Assembly (NCBI GenBank): GCA_019420545.1
Contig: JAHZGZ010000258.1
Span: forward strand, 1 to 15,182
Direction of reading: 5' to 3'
From: Bacteroidales bacterium
Lineage (GTDB): Bacteria > Bacteroidota > Bacteroidia > Bacteroidales > Muribaculaceae
Length of the DNA stretch: 15,182 nt
Position numbers and translations under genes: made by a program. Positions 7,714-14,380 of this stretch are shown piece by piece (position 1 is the first letter of the stretch; each line of letters begins with the position of its first letter). The notes under the pieces are model-generated. The model had not been told where the DNA came from. It searched no databases and was given only the letters and a program-made list of their open reading frames with translations.

Positions 7714-7865
7714 CTGTAGGGAAATGGGGAACGCGCTTGGAAAGCGCGTCTCCTACAGGTGTGGCGGCAAGCAAATCGCGGCGGCAAGCAAGGCTGTAAA
7801 GTCAGTCGTGCTGTGAAGTCAGTCGCGGCGGGCTAAAGCGCCGCCCTCCCAGTCAGGGTTGGTGG
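7714..7865 (+). repeat. Interspersed hairpin repeat, copy B
   Basis: Positions 7727-7757 are identical to 7002-7032 of copy A (31 bp), including hairpin ACGCGCTTGGAAAGCGCGT (7731-7749). In this copy the hairpin is flanked by an outer inverted pair, CTGTAGG (7714-7720) and CCTACAG (7752-7758). Two AAGTCAGTCG modules follow at 7799-7808 and 7816-7825. The second hairpin GGCGGGCTAAAGCGCCGCC is at 7827-7845 and the ending CTCCCAGTCAGGGTTGGTGG at 7846-7865. A related CTGTAGGaAAATG at 7692-7704 and CTGTAGGgAAATG at 7714-7726 form a 22-bp-period direct repeat. The element lies between convergent gene ends and could serve as a bidirectional terminator. Confidence 0.8.
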
Positions 7866-7866
7866 C

Positions 7867-7902
7867 CTGAGAGCCGGAGGAGAGGACTGAGAGGCGGAGG
7901 AG
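7867..7902. repeat. 16-bp direct repeat abutting the phosphoesterase stop codon
   Basis: CTGAGAGCCGGAGGAG (7867-7882) and CTGAGAGGCGGAGGAG (7887-7902) differ at one base and have a period of 20 bp. The second copy ends directly against the stop codon of the minus-strand phosphoesterase gene. Confidence 0.75.
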
Positions 7903-8904
7903 TTATTTTTTGGGGAGCGGAAAGGAGACTGTGTTGAGCACGTCACCGCCGCGGAGGCGTAGCCATGTGTCGAGACGGGGTTCCGACTCATGGAGGACAA
8001 TGATGCGCGCGCCGTTTTTACCGAGATGGTTGTAGACGGTCTTGCCCCCTGAATAACGGCCATAGCCGAGCATCACGCCGGCATACTGGGTAACGAAGTC
8101 ATTATCGTGGTCGTGGCCGCAGAACACGGCGAACACATCGCCCATCTCCTTGATGGAGGCGAACATTCCGCTGTTGGCAGCCTGACAGCAAATATTTTCC
8201 CCTTTGGTGCCGAGCAGGAAGTTCTTGGGATCGCCCTGTGCGGCAGTATACTCCTGCAAGGGGATGTGCATGAACATCAGCGACGGGAGCGGTGCACCGG
8301 CGGCATGTGTGCGCATCGCGCTCTGCGCACGGTACCATCCGATCTGATCGTAGGTAAGCCACGCATATTTGCCGATACCGGGCACACGTGCCGCCGAATG
8401 GCTGTCGAGACAGTAAAGGGCACCCGTCACACGGTCGGAGCCGTCGGAGGCAAGCAGATCGACCGAATAGTCAGGACTGTCGACCCCCACGGGCCGGGGA
8501 GGCATTATACAGCCCGGCATTATCTGCATGGCGTCGTACATCTCAGGGAGAGTCATGTCGAACTGCTCGTCGTGGTTACCGAACACCATCGCCCAAGGCA
8601 AGCCCCTCCGTACAACAGGCTCCAGGAGCTCGGGAAGAGCCTCCCTGACACCCTTGGAATACACCAGATCGCCCGTAATGATCACGAAGTCGGGTTTCTC
8701 GGCTTCGAGTACCTCGTCCATCATCTCCACGGCAGCGCGGGAGGCTTTTTTACCGTACTTGTAGTGGGTGTCGGTAAACTGCACGATTTTCATCGTACCG
8801 TCGGGGTTGAAGCGGAGCGACGGCTGCACCTGAGCGACGCCCGGCATAATGCATGCAAGCACGCAGATAAAAGAGATGAGGATGGAAAGGTGATGGCGGG
8901 GCAT
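7903..8904 (-). CDS. Exported calcineurin-like metallophosphoesterase
   Basis: The 333-aa protein starts with a signal peptide (MPRHHLSILISFICVLACIMPGVAQ, cleavage near residue 25). All metal-site motifs of the calcineurin-like superfamily are present and in order: FTDTHY (D45, H47), TGDLV (D79), FGNHDE (N110, H111), FMHIPL (H213) and CGHDHD (H264, H266). It should therefore be a functional dinuclear-metal phosphoesterase acting in the periplasm or at the cell surface. The arrangement resembles the Dcr2/purple-acid-phosphatase-like group common in Bacteroidales, and the substrate is unknown. It is the only phosphatase in the window with an intact reading frame. It points the same way as the operon ending at 9235 but is separated from it by 330 bp of repeats. 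No clear -7 box was found upstream, so its promoter is unknown. Confidence 0.88.
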   Translation of the reverse strand: MPRHHLSILISFICVLACIMPGVAQVQPSLRFNPDGTMKIVQFTDTHYKYGKKASRAAVEMMDEVLEAEKPDFVIITGDLVYSKGVREALPELLEPVVRRGLPWAMVFGNHDEQFDMTLPEMYDAMQIMPGCIMPPRPVGVDSPDYSVDLLASDGSDRVTGALYCLDSHSAARVPGIGKYAWLTYDQIGWYRAQSAMRTHAAGAPLPSLMFMHIPLQEYTAAQGDPKNFLLGTKGENICCQAANSGMFASIKEMGDVFAVFCGHDHDNDFVTQYAGVMLGYGRYSGGKTVYNHLGKNGARIIVLHESEPRLDTWLRLRGGDVLNTVSFPLPKK

Positions 8905-8923
8905 AATCGGGAATTTAGAGATT

Positions 8924-9161
8924 GCGGGCTAAAGCCCGAAGCAGGGACAAAACAAGGGACAACAGGGCATTGGCGCGGAGGCGGCCACCGAGAAAAGCGC
9001 AGGGCATCGGCGAGCTCGCCGATGAACAGGACGGGCGCTTTGGCAGAGTAGACACGGCAGCGACAAATAGGGACGCTTTGGCAGAGTAGACGCGGCGGCC
9101 TAAAGCGCCGCCCTCCCAGGCAGGATTGGCGACGGGGTGCCCTCCCAGTCAGGGTTGATGG
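8924..9161 (+). repeat. Repeat-rich gap: hairpin repeat copy C, palindrome and direct repeats
   Basis: The 330-bp gap 8905-9234 has no gene. It holds several repeats: a hairpin CGGGCTAAAGCCCG (8925-8938); a perfect 20-bp palindrome, CATCGGCGAGCTCGCCGATG (9005-9024); and CGCTTTGGCAGAGTAGAC twice (9036-9053 and 9074-9091, period 38 bp). It also holds GGCGGC-ctaaagc-GCCGCC (9094-9112) and the family ending CTCCCAGTCAGGGTTGATGG (9142-9161), preceded by a degenerate copy at 9113-9129. The last modules match copies A and B, but the ACGCGC hairpin is absent. The remainder, 9162-9234, is G-rich without recognised signals. Confidence 0.75.
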
Positions 9162-9234
9162 AGACCGGGAGGGGGGTAAATTGCAGATTCTCCACAAAGG
9201 GAGGGGGAATAGGGGTTTATGCGGGAGGAGGGGA

Positions 9235-10371
9235 TCAGTCGGTGGTGAGGACGAGGCGGAGACCGGTGGAGCGTTCACGCATGTTTTCCTCGATACGGCG
9301 GCGGTAAGCGTTGCGGAGCTGGTCGACATTCTCGCTGTCCCAGCCACCGCCACGACGCACGCGGTTCTTGCTCGGAGATGAGCCGAACTGATCGACGGTA
9401 TCCTTCTTGGGATAATCGTTCTTGTAATCCTCGCAAAGCTCCCATACGTTACCGCTCATATCGTAGATGCCGAGTTCATTAGGCTTCAGCGACTTTACGG
9501 GATGAGGACGTGAAGAGCTGTTGATGTACCAGTAGCCTACCTCCTCGGCGGTATTGTTGCCGCTGTACTTGTAGTGGGCGGTCTGGTGTCCACCGCGGGC
9601 TGCATACTCCCATTCGGCTTCGGTGGGGAGTCGGAAGTTAACACGTGTAAGTTGATTGAGGGCGCGGATAAACTCATGGGCATCGTTCCAACTCACGTTG
9701 GTGACGGGGAGCTGCGGATCCTTGATGATAGAGGGATTGGAGTTCATGACATATTCCCACAGCTCCTGGGTCACCTCGGTCTCACCGATATAAAAGTCCT
9801 TTGAGATGGTGACCCAATGCACGGGCTGTTCGTCGGCCTCCGGGCTTTCCTGCTCGGGTGTGGCGCCCATCTTGTACATGCCTGCCTTTACCTTGATCAT
9901 GTTGAAGGTGACGGGCTGACCCTGCTCGGCAGCCATTCCGCCGATGGAGGCTCCGGCGCGTGCAGGAAGGGTAACCGGCACAAGGTCGCCAAGACCTTTT
10001 TTCTCCTGGGGCTTGGGCATAACATTGAGCACATATGTAGTATTGGCCTTTACCGCTTCGGGGAAATCGTAGCGCAGGGGCACATACTGTGAAGTCTTTA
10101 CATTCAGCCAGTTGGATCCTTCGGGCATATATATCCAGTATTCGCCGTCCTTCGGATCGGCCTTTATGATATCGCCCTCGAAAGTGGCACCGGGAACGGC
10201 AAGCCCGAGACGAACCAGAGCACACGGATTGCCATTGGCATCGGACACCTGATGAACAACGGCGCTTAGATCGGACGCGTCGGCACGAAATTCGCGCACC
10301 ATAAGCTCCTGGGCCATAGCTGAGGTTATGAAAAAGATTGCTGCAAGAAGTGTTGTGACAATACGTTTCAT
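9235..10371 (-). CDS. Exported SUMF1/FGE-fold protein lacking the catalytic cysteines
   Basis: The 378-aa product has a signal peptide (MKRIVTTLLAAIFFITSAMA). Residues ~20-125 form a beta-rich domain with a PEGA-like feel (LGLAVPGATFEGDIIKAD, YWIYMPEGSNWLNVKT). A SUMF1 (formylglycine-generating enzyme-type) domain follows from ~153 to the end, with VKAGMYKMGAT, DFYIGETEVTQELW, PVTNVSWNDA, FRLPTEAEWEYAARGG, NELGIYDMSGNVWELCED and RVRRGGGWDS. In true FGEs two cysteines lie in the segment after RGGSW. Here that segment (WDSENVDQLRNAYRRRIEEN) and the rest to the C-terminus contain none, so sulfatase activation is not expected. Binding or structural roles, as for GldK/GldJ-type relatives in Bacteroidetes, are more likely. 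It is the last gene of the right-hand operon, 58 bp after the NTF2-like gene. A possible internal promoter box lies at 10408-10415. Confidence 0.87.
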   Translation of the reverse strand: MKRIVTTLLAAIFFITSAMAQELMVREFRADASDLSAVVHQVSDANGNPCALVRLGLAVPGATFEGDIIKADPKDGEYWIYMPEGSNWLNVKTSQYVPLRYDFPEAVKANTTYVLNVMPKPQEKKGLGDLVPVTLPARAGASIGGMAAEQGQPVTFNMIKVKAGMYKMGATPEQESPEADEQPVHWVTISKDFYIGETEVTQELWEYVMNSNPSIIKDPQLPVTNVSWNDAHEFIRALNQLTRVNFRLPTEAEWEYAARGGHQTAHYKYSGNNTAEEVGYWYINSSSRPHPVKSLKPNELGIYDMSGNVWELCEDYKNDYPKKDTVDQFGSSPSKNRVRRGGGWDSENVDQLRNAYRRRIEENMRERSTGLRLVLTTD

Positions 10372-10407
10372 CGGTTTAAGGTATTTCTTATTTTCGGAAA
10401 TTATTTA

Positions 10408-10415
10408 CAAAAGTA
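10408..10415 (-). promoter_or_regulatory. Possible internal promoter (-7 box TACTTTTG) before the SUMF1 gene
   Basis: On the minus strand TACTTTTG matches TAnnTTTG, 36 bp upstream of the start at 10371, in the AT-rich gap between two operon genes. There is no -33 TTTG at the usual spacing, so this is only a candidate that would allow separate expression of the last gene. Confidence 0.35.
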
Positions 10416-10429
10416 TCAGCGGATTGCGA

Positions 10430-11443
10430 TCAGTTTCTTTCGAGAGTAAACGAGGCTTTCTCGGCGGGATCGGGGAGCTTGAAGTCGCCCATGGTGAAGG
10501 CGGTATCCTGAAGCGGCTGCCATGTGCGCACATGGATTTTGGGATGATCCTCGTCGTTGAAATCCCAGATGAGGAATACGATACCCTCGTCGGAGTATCC
10601 CTTGGTATGCCACTGCTGGCGGAGAGTCACGCCGTAATAATTGGGTTTGGAGGCGTGGCGTACCACACGGTAGTCGTCGAACTTCACGTTGACGTAGCCG
10701 CCTCGGTTCTGACGGTCGAACACAATTTTCAGCTTGCTGAGATACTGCTGCTTGTTCTGCTTCACATACTCCACACGTGTAGGATTGGCAAGGGCGATAT
10801 CGCTGCGGCGACGGTCGGTGACAACACGTCCGGTAATGATGAGCGCGTCGTCGCTGAAGAGATCGTCAAGCATACGTATATCCTTCTGGCAATATGCGTT
10901 GCGAAGTTTCTCACACCAGTTGATGATCTGCATGCGGTTGGCCGCATCGCCAAGGCGCGCTCCGTCGCGGAGAAGAGTGAGGTACTGGGTGTTTTCCATC
11001 GCGAAATTGAAGTCGGCGATCTTGCCGGTGGGGGTGAAGTCGAGCACCACTTCCTGTGCGAGCGGCCCCTCGTATGTGTCGTCAAGCGGTTTCATGTCGA
11101 CCTGCTGGTTGCGCACCTGAAGGCTGCGCAGGGAGCCGTTGGAGTTTTTCTCTTTCAGAAGCTGTCCCACATAATCATCCTGTGCGGTGGTGAAATGCAC
11201 ATTTTCCCATGTCATCACAATCGACTGCTTGGCATCGGGAGTGAGATCGATTCCGGTGAAGTTTATATCGGCCCCTGTGGCAGCCGCCGTGTTAATGGCA
11301 GAAAACAGATTTGACACATTCTGCTCGATAGCCGCCTTCACGGCCGGGCTTACAGTGGTAGGAGCCAGACGGAAATCATATGCTCCCTGAGCCGAAGCGG
11401 CAAGCCCGAGGAAAACAAAAAGAAGTGAGATGTATTTTTTCAT
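10430..11443 (-). CDS. Exported protein with NTF2-like C-terminal domain
   Basis: The 337-aa protein begins with a signal peptide (MKKYISLLFVFLGLAASAQG). Residues ~20-165 are unassigned, with mixed helices and strands. Residues ~170-330 carry a pattern often seen in Bacteroidales exported proteins: IINWCEKLRNAYCQKDIRML, then DDLFSDDALIITG, YLSKLKIVF, YVNVKFDDYRVVRHASKPNY, YGVTLRQQW, YSDEGIVFLIWDF and IHVRTWQP. This layout (a helix hairpin, then a curved sheet) fits an NTF2/SnoaL-like fold. Such domains often bind small ligands or mediate protein contacts, and no catalytic residue set can be named. Fourth of the visible genes of this operon to end, it lies between the Pro/Ala-linker protein and the SUMF1 protein. 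The start at 11443 is preceded by an AT-rich leader without Shine-Dalgarno, typical of the phylum. Confidence 0.75.
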   Translation of the reverse strand: MKKYISLLFVFLGLAASAQGAYDFRLAPTTVSPAVKAAIEQNVSNLFSAINTAAATGADINFTGIDLTPDAKQSIVMTWENVHFTTAQDDYVGQLLKEKNSNGSLRSLQVRNQQVDMKPLDDTYEGPLAQEVVLDFTPTGKIADFNFAMENTQYLTLLRDGARLGDAANRMQIINWCEKLRNAYCQKDIRMLDDLFSDDALIITGRVVTDRRRSDIALANPTRVEYVKQNKQQYLSKLKIVFDRQNRGGYVNVKFDDYRVVRHASKPNYYGVTLRQQWHTKGYSDEGIVFLIWDFNDEDHPKIHVRTWQPLQDTAFTMGDFKLPDPAEKASFTLERN

Positions 11444-11520
11444 ATAATATATTTATTTCATTCGATCGAAGAAAAGCGAGAGATGACCGGTCACGTGTTA
11501 CATGGGCACGCAGGGGTTAT

Positions 11521-12399
11521 CTATCGTGCACGCGGAGTGAACCACACGGCATATTTGCCGCCATAGTCGGCAAGATGTCCGGTTTCACCCGACACGTAAT
11601 TGTGGCGGTTATCGTCGGCTCCCGGTCCAAGCAGAGCCACGATGGAACCATTTTTGTCGATAATCAGCCAATGAGAGGCCGCGGCGTCGCGACATGTCGG
11701 GAGAGCGCCGTAACCACGAATTTTCCCGGTTGTCTTGTATACGTTGAGGAGATATGCGGCTTTACGTGAGTCGGGCGACTCAAGAAGCTCAGAAATCATG
11801 TCGGCAAGCTGCTCGCTGTCGGACAAATCGGCATGATATTCTATCTCGTCAAAATCATCGCATATCATACCTTCATAGAATACGTTTCCGAAAAGATAGG
11901 ACAATGCCAGCAAACCTATGCTCAAGTCTTCATCAGAAGATTCAGTGGCAGCTACCGTCTCGCGCTCTCCTTTTTCGGGAGCAGGTGCAGCAGGTTTACT
12001 CTCAGCAACGGCAGGGGCAGGGGTCGCAGGCTTAGTTTCAGCTACGGCCGGAGCCGGTGCGGGAGCCGAGGATGCAAATGCAGACACAGGAATATAGCCG
12101 AACACATAGGAAGCATTTCCACGCTTGCCGTTGATGTACTTAATCGCTCCAAGTTCGGCGGCAGCCACGCGACGCGACTCGCCACTCTCTTCCAGATATT
12201 CATTCATGAAATTGGATAGAGTGAGACACACCGTCTCGCGGGCCTCATCGGGATTTTCCATCGTCGACTCTGCGAAAACATAGGCAGGGTCAAGCTTGAT
12301 CTTGTTGATCTCCTTCATCTGCGCATCGGTCTGTGCGAAAAGTGCCACCGGACAGCATGCCAGTGTCATAGAGAAGATGAAGCGACTAATTTTTTTCAT
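11521..12399 (-). CDS. Exported hypothetical protein with Pro/Ala-rich linker
   Basis: Function not recognised. From the ATG at 12399 the product is 292 aa, with signal peptide MKKISRFIFSMTLACCPVAL ending FAQ. An N-terminal domain (~20-105) contains CLTLSNFMNEYLEESGESRR and YVFGYIPVSAF. A disordered linker follows (~106-145) with near-repeats such as APAPAVAETKPATP and APAVAESKPAAP. The C-terminal domain (~150-292) contains GNVFYEGMICDDFDEIEYHA and the ending YGGKYAVWFTPRAR. An earlier in-frame ATG at 12429 would add ten residues before the signal peptide. The start at 12399 is preferred because of the signal peptide and an AAAGGA a few bases upstream, one of the few Shine-Dalgarno-like sites in the window. 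It ends in TAG. Confidence 0.72.
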   Translation of the reverse strand: MKKISRFIFSMTLACCPVALFAQTDAQMKEINKIKLDPAYVFAESTMENPDEARETVCLTLSNFMNEYLEESGESRRVAAAELGAIKYINGKRGNASYVFGYIPVSAFASSAPAPAPAVAETKPATPAPAVAESKPAAPAPEKGERETVAATESSDEDLSIGLLALSYLFGNVFYEGMICDDFDEIEYHADLSDSEQLADMISELLESPDSRKAAYLLNVYKTTGKIRGYGALPTCRDAAASHWLIIDKNGSIVALLGPGADDNRHNYVSGETGHLADYGGKYAVWFTPRAR

Positions 12400-12459
12400 A
12401 TTTTTCCTTTGCAATAAGATTTGTGACAAGAGAAGCAGATATTTATCATGACGCGCGGG

Positions 12460-13590
12460 CTAATCATCGAAAAGGGCCGCCACGCGTGACATAGGAATAT
12501 ACGGAGTAAGTCGGCATGCCATAATGCCGGTACGGGTGTCAAGTCCGCCGACATTGGCAGTCACACGCATCAAATGGCAGTATCCTTCGGCGGCATTACG
12601 GAACACGAGATAGCATGTCGCGACGGGATCGGTAAAATCGCCCACGCCAAAATAGGGTGTACATCCTCGGGAGCGGAAGAAGTCGAGAACGGCATTGACA
12701 GGCACGGTAATGACCGGAAGCACATTGTAGCCGTCAACCTTAATCTCGAACGAGAAATCATTGTCGACAGCTCCCGTAAGAAACATCATGGCAAGTGATT
12801 CGAGAGGATATTCGCCCGAATATATCGGCACGAAGAGCGAATCGTTGTCTTCCGACCTCCGGTAGTAACGGCTTGAGGTGAGATTGTCGAGCAGATAGGA
12901 ATCGCCCGGAAGGATGAAATAATTTTTACGGTAGATGGGCACCAGCCCTTTGCGCGACGACAGCACCGGCTCGGGCTGCACGACAGGCTGCCACAGCTGA
13001 ATGTCGGCAGCAAGACGACGTTCGTTCTCAGGCATGGAGGTGCCGTGGAGGAGATCGTAATCAACCGGGAACTCTATATAGTAGACCGGAGTATCGGCCT
13101 TGCGCCATTCCACGCGGTAACGGCGCCCGTCGAAGTCGGCCACGGATACATCGAGCGTAGAGTCGGCGGCAATGCGCCGCAGATTAGCAAATCCGCTTTC
13201 CGAGCATGTGATCTCATCTTCGGCGAGCATTTTCTCTACGCTTTTCACCCGCTTGCCGGGTAGGTCGGCATCAAGAGCATAACGCTCAAGGAAATCGAAA
13301 ACCGGACGACACGACATGGCACTGCGCAGACTGTCGGAGAACATCCGGTAGCCAACATGTCGCACACGTCCGCGGGATATGTCGATACGCACCGGTCGCT
13401 TGCGGAACTCCAGCGCCAAAACAGTATCGGCTTCCTCCCACGCATACTGCGGATCGAGGTCGTAGCCAAGCGTACCAACCATGCGCTCAAGGCAGTCGGC
13501 ATCGTAAGATACAGGTGCACCAAACGCTGTCGACCCACCAAAGGCCGACAGCGTCAGTGTAAATGCAATTATGTCGGTGAAAAACTTCAT
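12460..13590 (-). CDS. Exported hypothetical protein, 376 aa
   Basis: Function not recognised. The signal peptide is MKFFTDIIAFTLTLSAFGGS followed by TAFGA. The mature part is soluble, acidic and beta-rich, without membrane helices, lipobox or known catalytic motif. Notable stretches are RYRVEWRKADTPVYYIEFPV, RKNYFILPGDSYLLDNLTSS and DNDFSFEIKVDGYNVLPVIT. The third resembles an edge strand of a sandwich domain. It has few cysteines (C33, C94 and others), which might form disulfides in the periplasm. It is third in the visible operon, 80 bp after the zinc-ribbon gene and 60 bp before the Pro/Ala-linker protein. It is probably restricted to the Bacteroidales, judging only by its unfamiliarity. 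Confidence 0.7.
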   Translation of the reverse strand: MKFFTDIIAFTLTLSAFGGSTAFGAPVSYDADCLERMVGTLGYDLDPQYAWEEADTVLALEFRKRPVRIDISRGRVRHVGYRMFSDSLRSAMSCRPVFDFLERYALDADLPGKRVKSVEKMLAEDEITCSESGFANLRRIAADSTLDVSVADFDGRRYRVEWRKADTPVYYIEFPVDYDLLHGTSMPENERRLAADIQLWQPVVQPEPVLSSRKGLVPIYRKNYFILPGDSYLLDNLTSSRYYRRSEDNDSLFVPIYSGEYPLESLAMMFLTGAVDNDFSFEIKVDGYNVLPVITVPVNAVLDFFRSRGCTPYFGVGDFTDPVATCYLVFRNAAEGYCHLMRVTANVGGLDTRTGIMACRLTPYIPMSRVAALFDD

Positions 13591-13670
13591 TCAGGTATAG
13601 TATCTATTTGAATTATCAACCGGAATCCCGGAGGACTCTGCTTCAAAACAGATACGCAACTATCATAAAT

Positions 13671-14342
13671 TTAGTTCACACCTATAGTAATGCTCCGGGC
13701 GGATCCGTCGGGACGTTCGAGCATACCGGAAGCGAGCTGACCGTTGACAAACTTGCAGCGCGAGATCTTGTCGCCGGCATTAAGCTGAAGCGACTGACCG
13801 TTGTGGAGGTCGAGCGAATATGATTTTGTCACCTTCACGTCGCCGTTGGGGCCGTTGGGACGACCGTTTTTGGCAGGGCCTGTGTACAGACCGTAGGGAA
13901 GAGCATAACCGTTGAGATAATTGGCAGGAACAGCCGGTGCGGCAACGGGATCCTTAGCGGGAGCCGATGTGACGGCTGCAGGAGCTTCCTCGGGAGCAGC
14001 CGCAGTATCGACTGGAGTGGCCTCCTCAACGACAACAGTGTCGGGAGCAGCTTCCTCCACAACCTCAACAACAGGGTCTTCGGCACCCTTTTCAGCCTCG
14101 GCATCGGATTTGCCGGAGAACACGCCGAGGCCGTAGCATACGCCGAGGGCAACTACTACCACACCACCCACGATGCCTCCGATAAGACCTCCGCTAAGGC
14201 CGCTCTTTACCTCGACAACCATGTCTTTCTTGCAGTCGGGGCATACCTTGTCGGCGCCTTCGGCGATCTCGAATGTTTTGTTTTCGTTGGCTGTCTGACA
14301 GTTGCCAACGTTCATGCAACGATATTTCTTTACGTTTGCCAT
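13671..14342 (-). CDS. Zinc-ribbon, single-span membrane protein with MORN-like C-terminal domain
   Basis: The 223-aa protein has three clear parts. Residues 1-40 carry four cysteines (C9, C15, C34, C37; CMNVGNC...CPDC) arranged as a zinc ribbon like those at the ends of TerY-related and some substrate-binding-type Bacteroidetes proteins. Residues 49-75 form one membrane helix with a glycine-zipper face (GGLIGGIVGG, then VVVVALG). Residues ~79-145 are an acidic Pro/Ala/Glu linker. Residues ~146-223 contain YGLYTGPAKNGRPNGPNGDV, LNAGDKI, FVNGQLASGMLERPDG, which resembles MORN-like beta repeats. Lysines before the helix and acidic residues after it suggest the zinc ribbon is cytoplasmic and the MORN-like part periplasmic. 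It is 38 bp downstream of the gene at 14381 and is the likely physical link between that protein and the exported ones. Confidence 0.75.
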   Translation of the reverse strand: MANVKKYRCMNVGNCQTANENKTFEIAEGADKVCPDCKKDMVVEVKSGLSGGLIGGIVGGVVVVALGVCYGLGVFSGKSDAEAEKGAEDPVVEVVEEAAPDTVVVEEATPVDTAAAPEEAPAAVTSAPAKDPVAAPAVPANYLNGYALPYGLYTGPAKNGRPNGPNGDVKVTKSYSLDLHNGQSLQLNAGDKISRCKFVNGQLASGMLERPDGSARSITIGVN

Positions 14343-14380
14343 TGCTTTATATTCTTGTATTTATTGATATTACACGTTAG

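Noticed and set aside
7002..7865. CRISPR-like array
   Set aside because: The repeats are composite and few, without regular spacers of uniform length, and no cas genes are present.
8107..9051. Long plus-strand open frame of 314 codons opposite the phosphoesterase
   Set aside because: The minus strand encodes a protein with a complete metal-site motif set and a signal peptide; the plus-strand frame is its shadow and runs into repeat DNA.
10328..11314. Plus-strand open frame of 328 codons opposite the NTF2-like gene
   Set aside because: It shows no recognisable domain, overlaps two good minus-strand genes and has the biased composition of an antisense shadow.
11461..11493. Short palindromes TTCGATCGAA (11461-11470) and TGACCGGTCA (11484-11493) as operators
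   Set aside because: Ten-base palindromes are expected by chance in a window this size, and they lie inside an apparent operon without a promoter box beside them.
12400..12429. ATG at 12429 as start of the Pro/Ala-linker protein
   Set aside because: It would add ten residues before a standard signal peptide, and the Shine-Dalgarno-like AAAGGA favours 12399.
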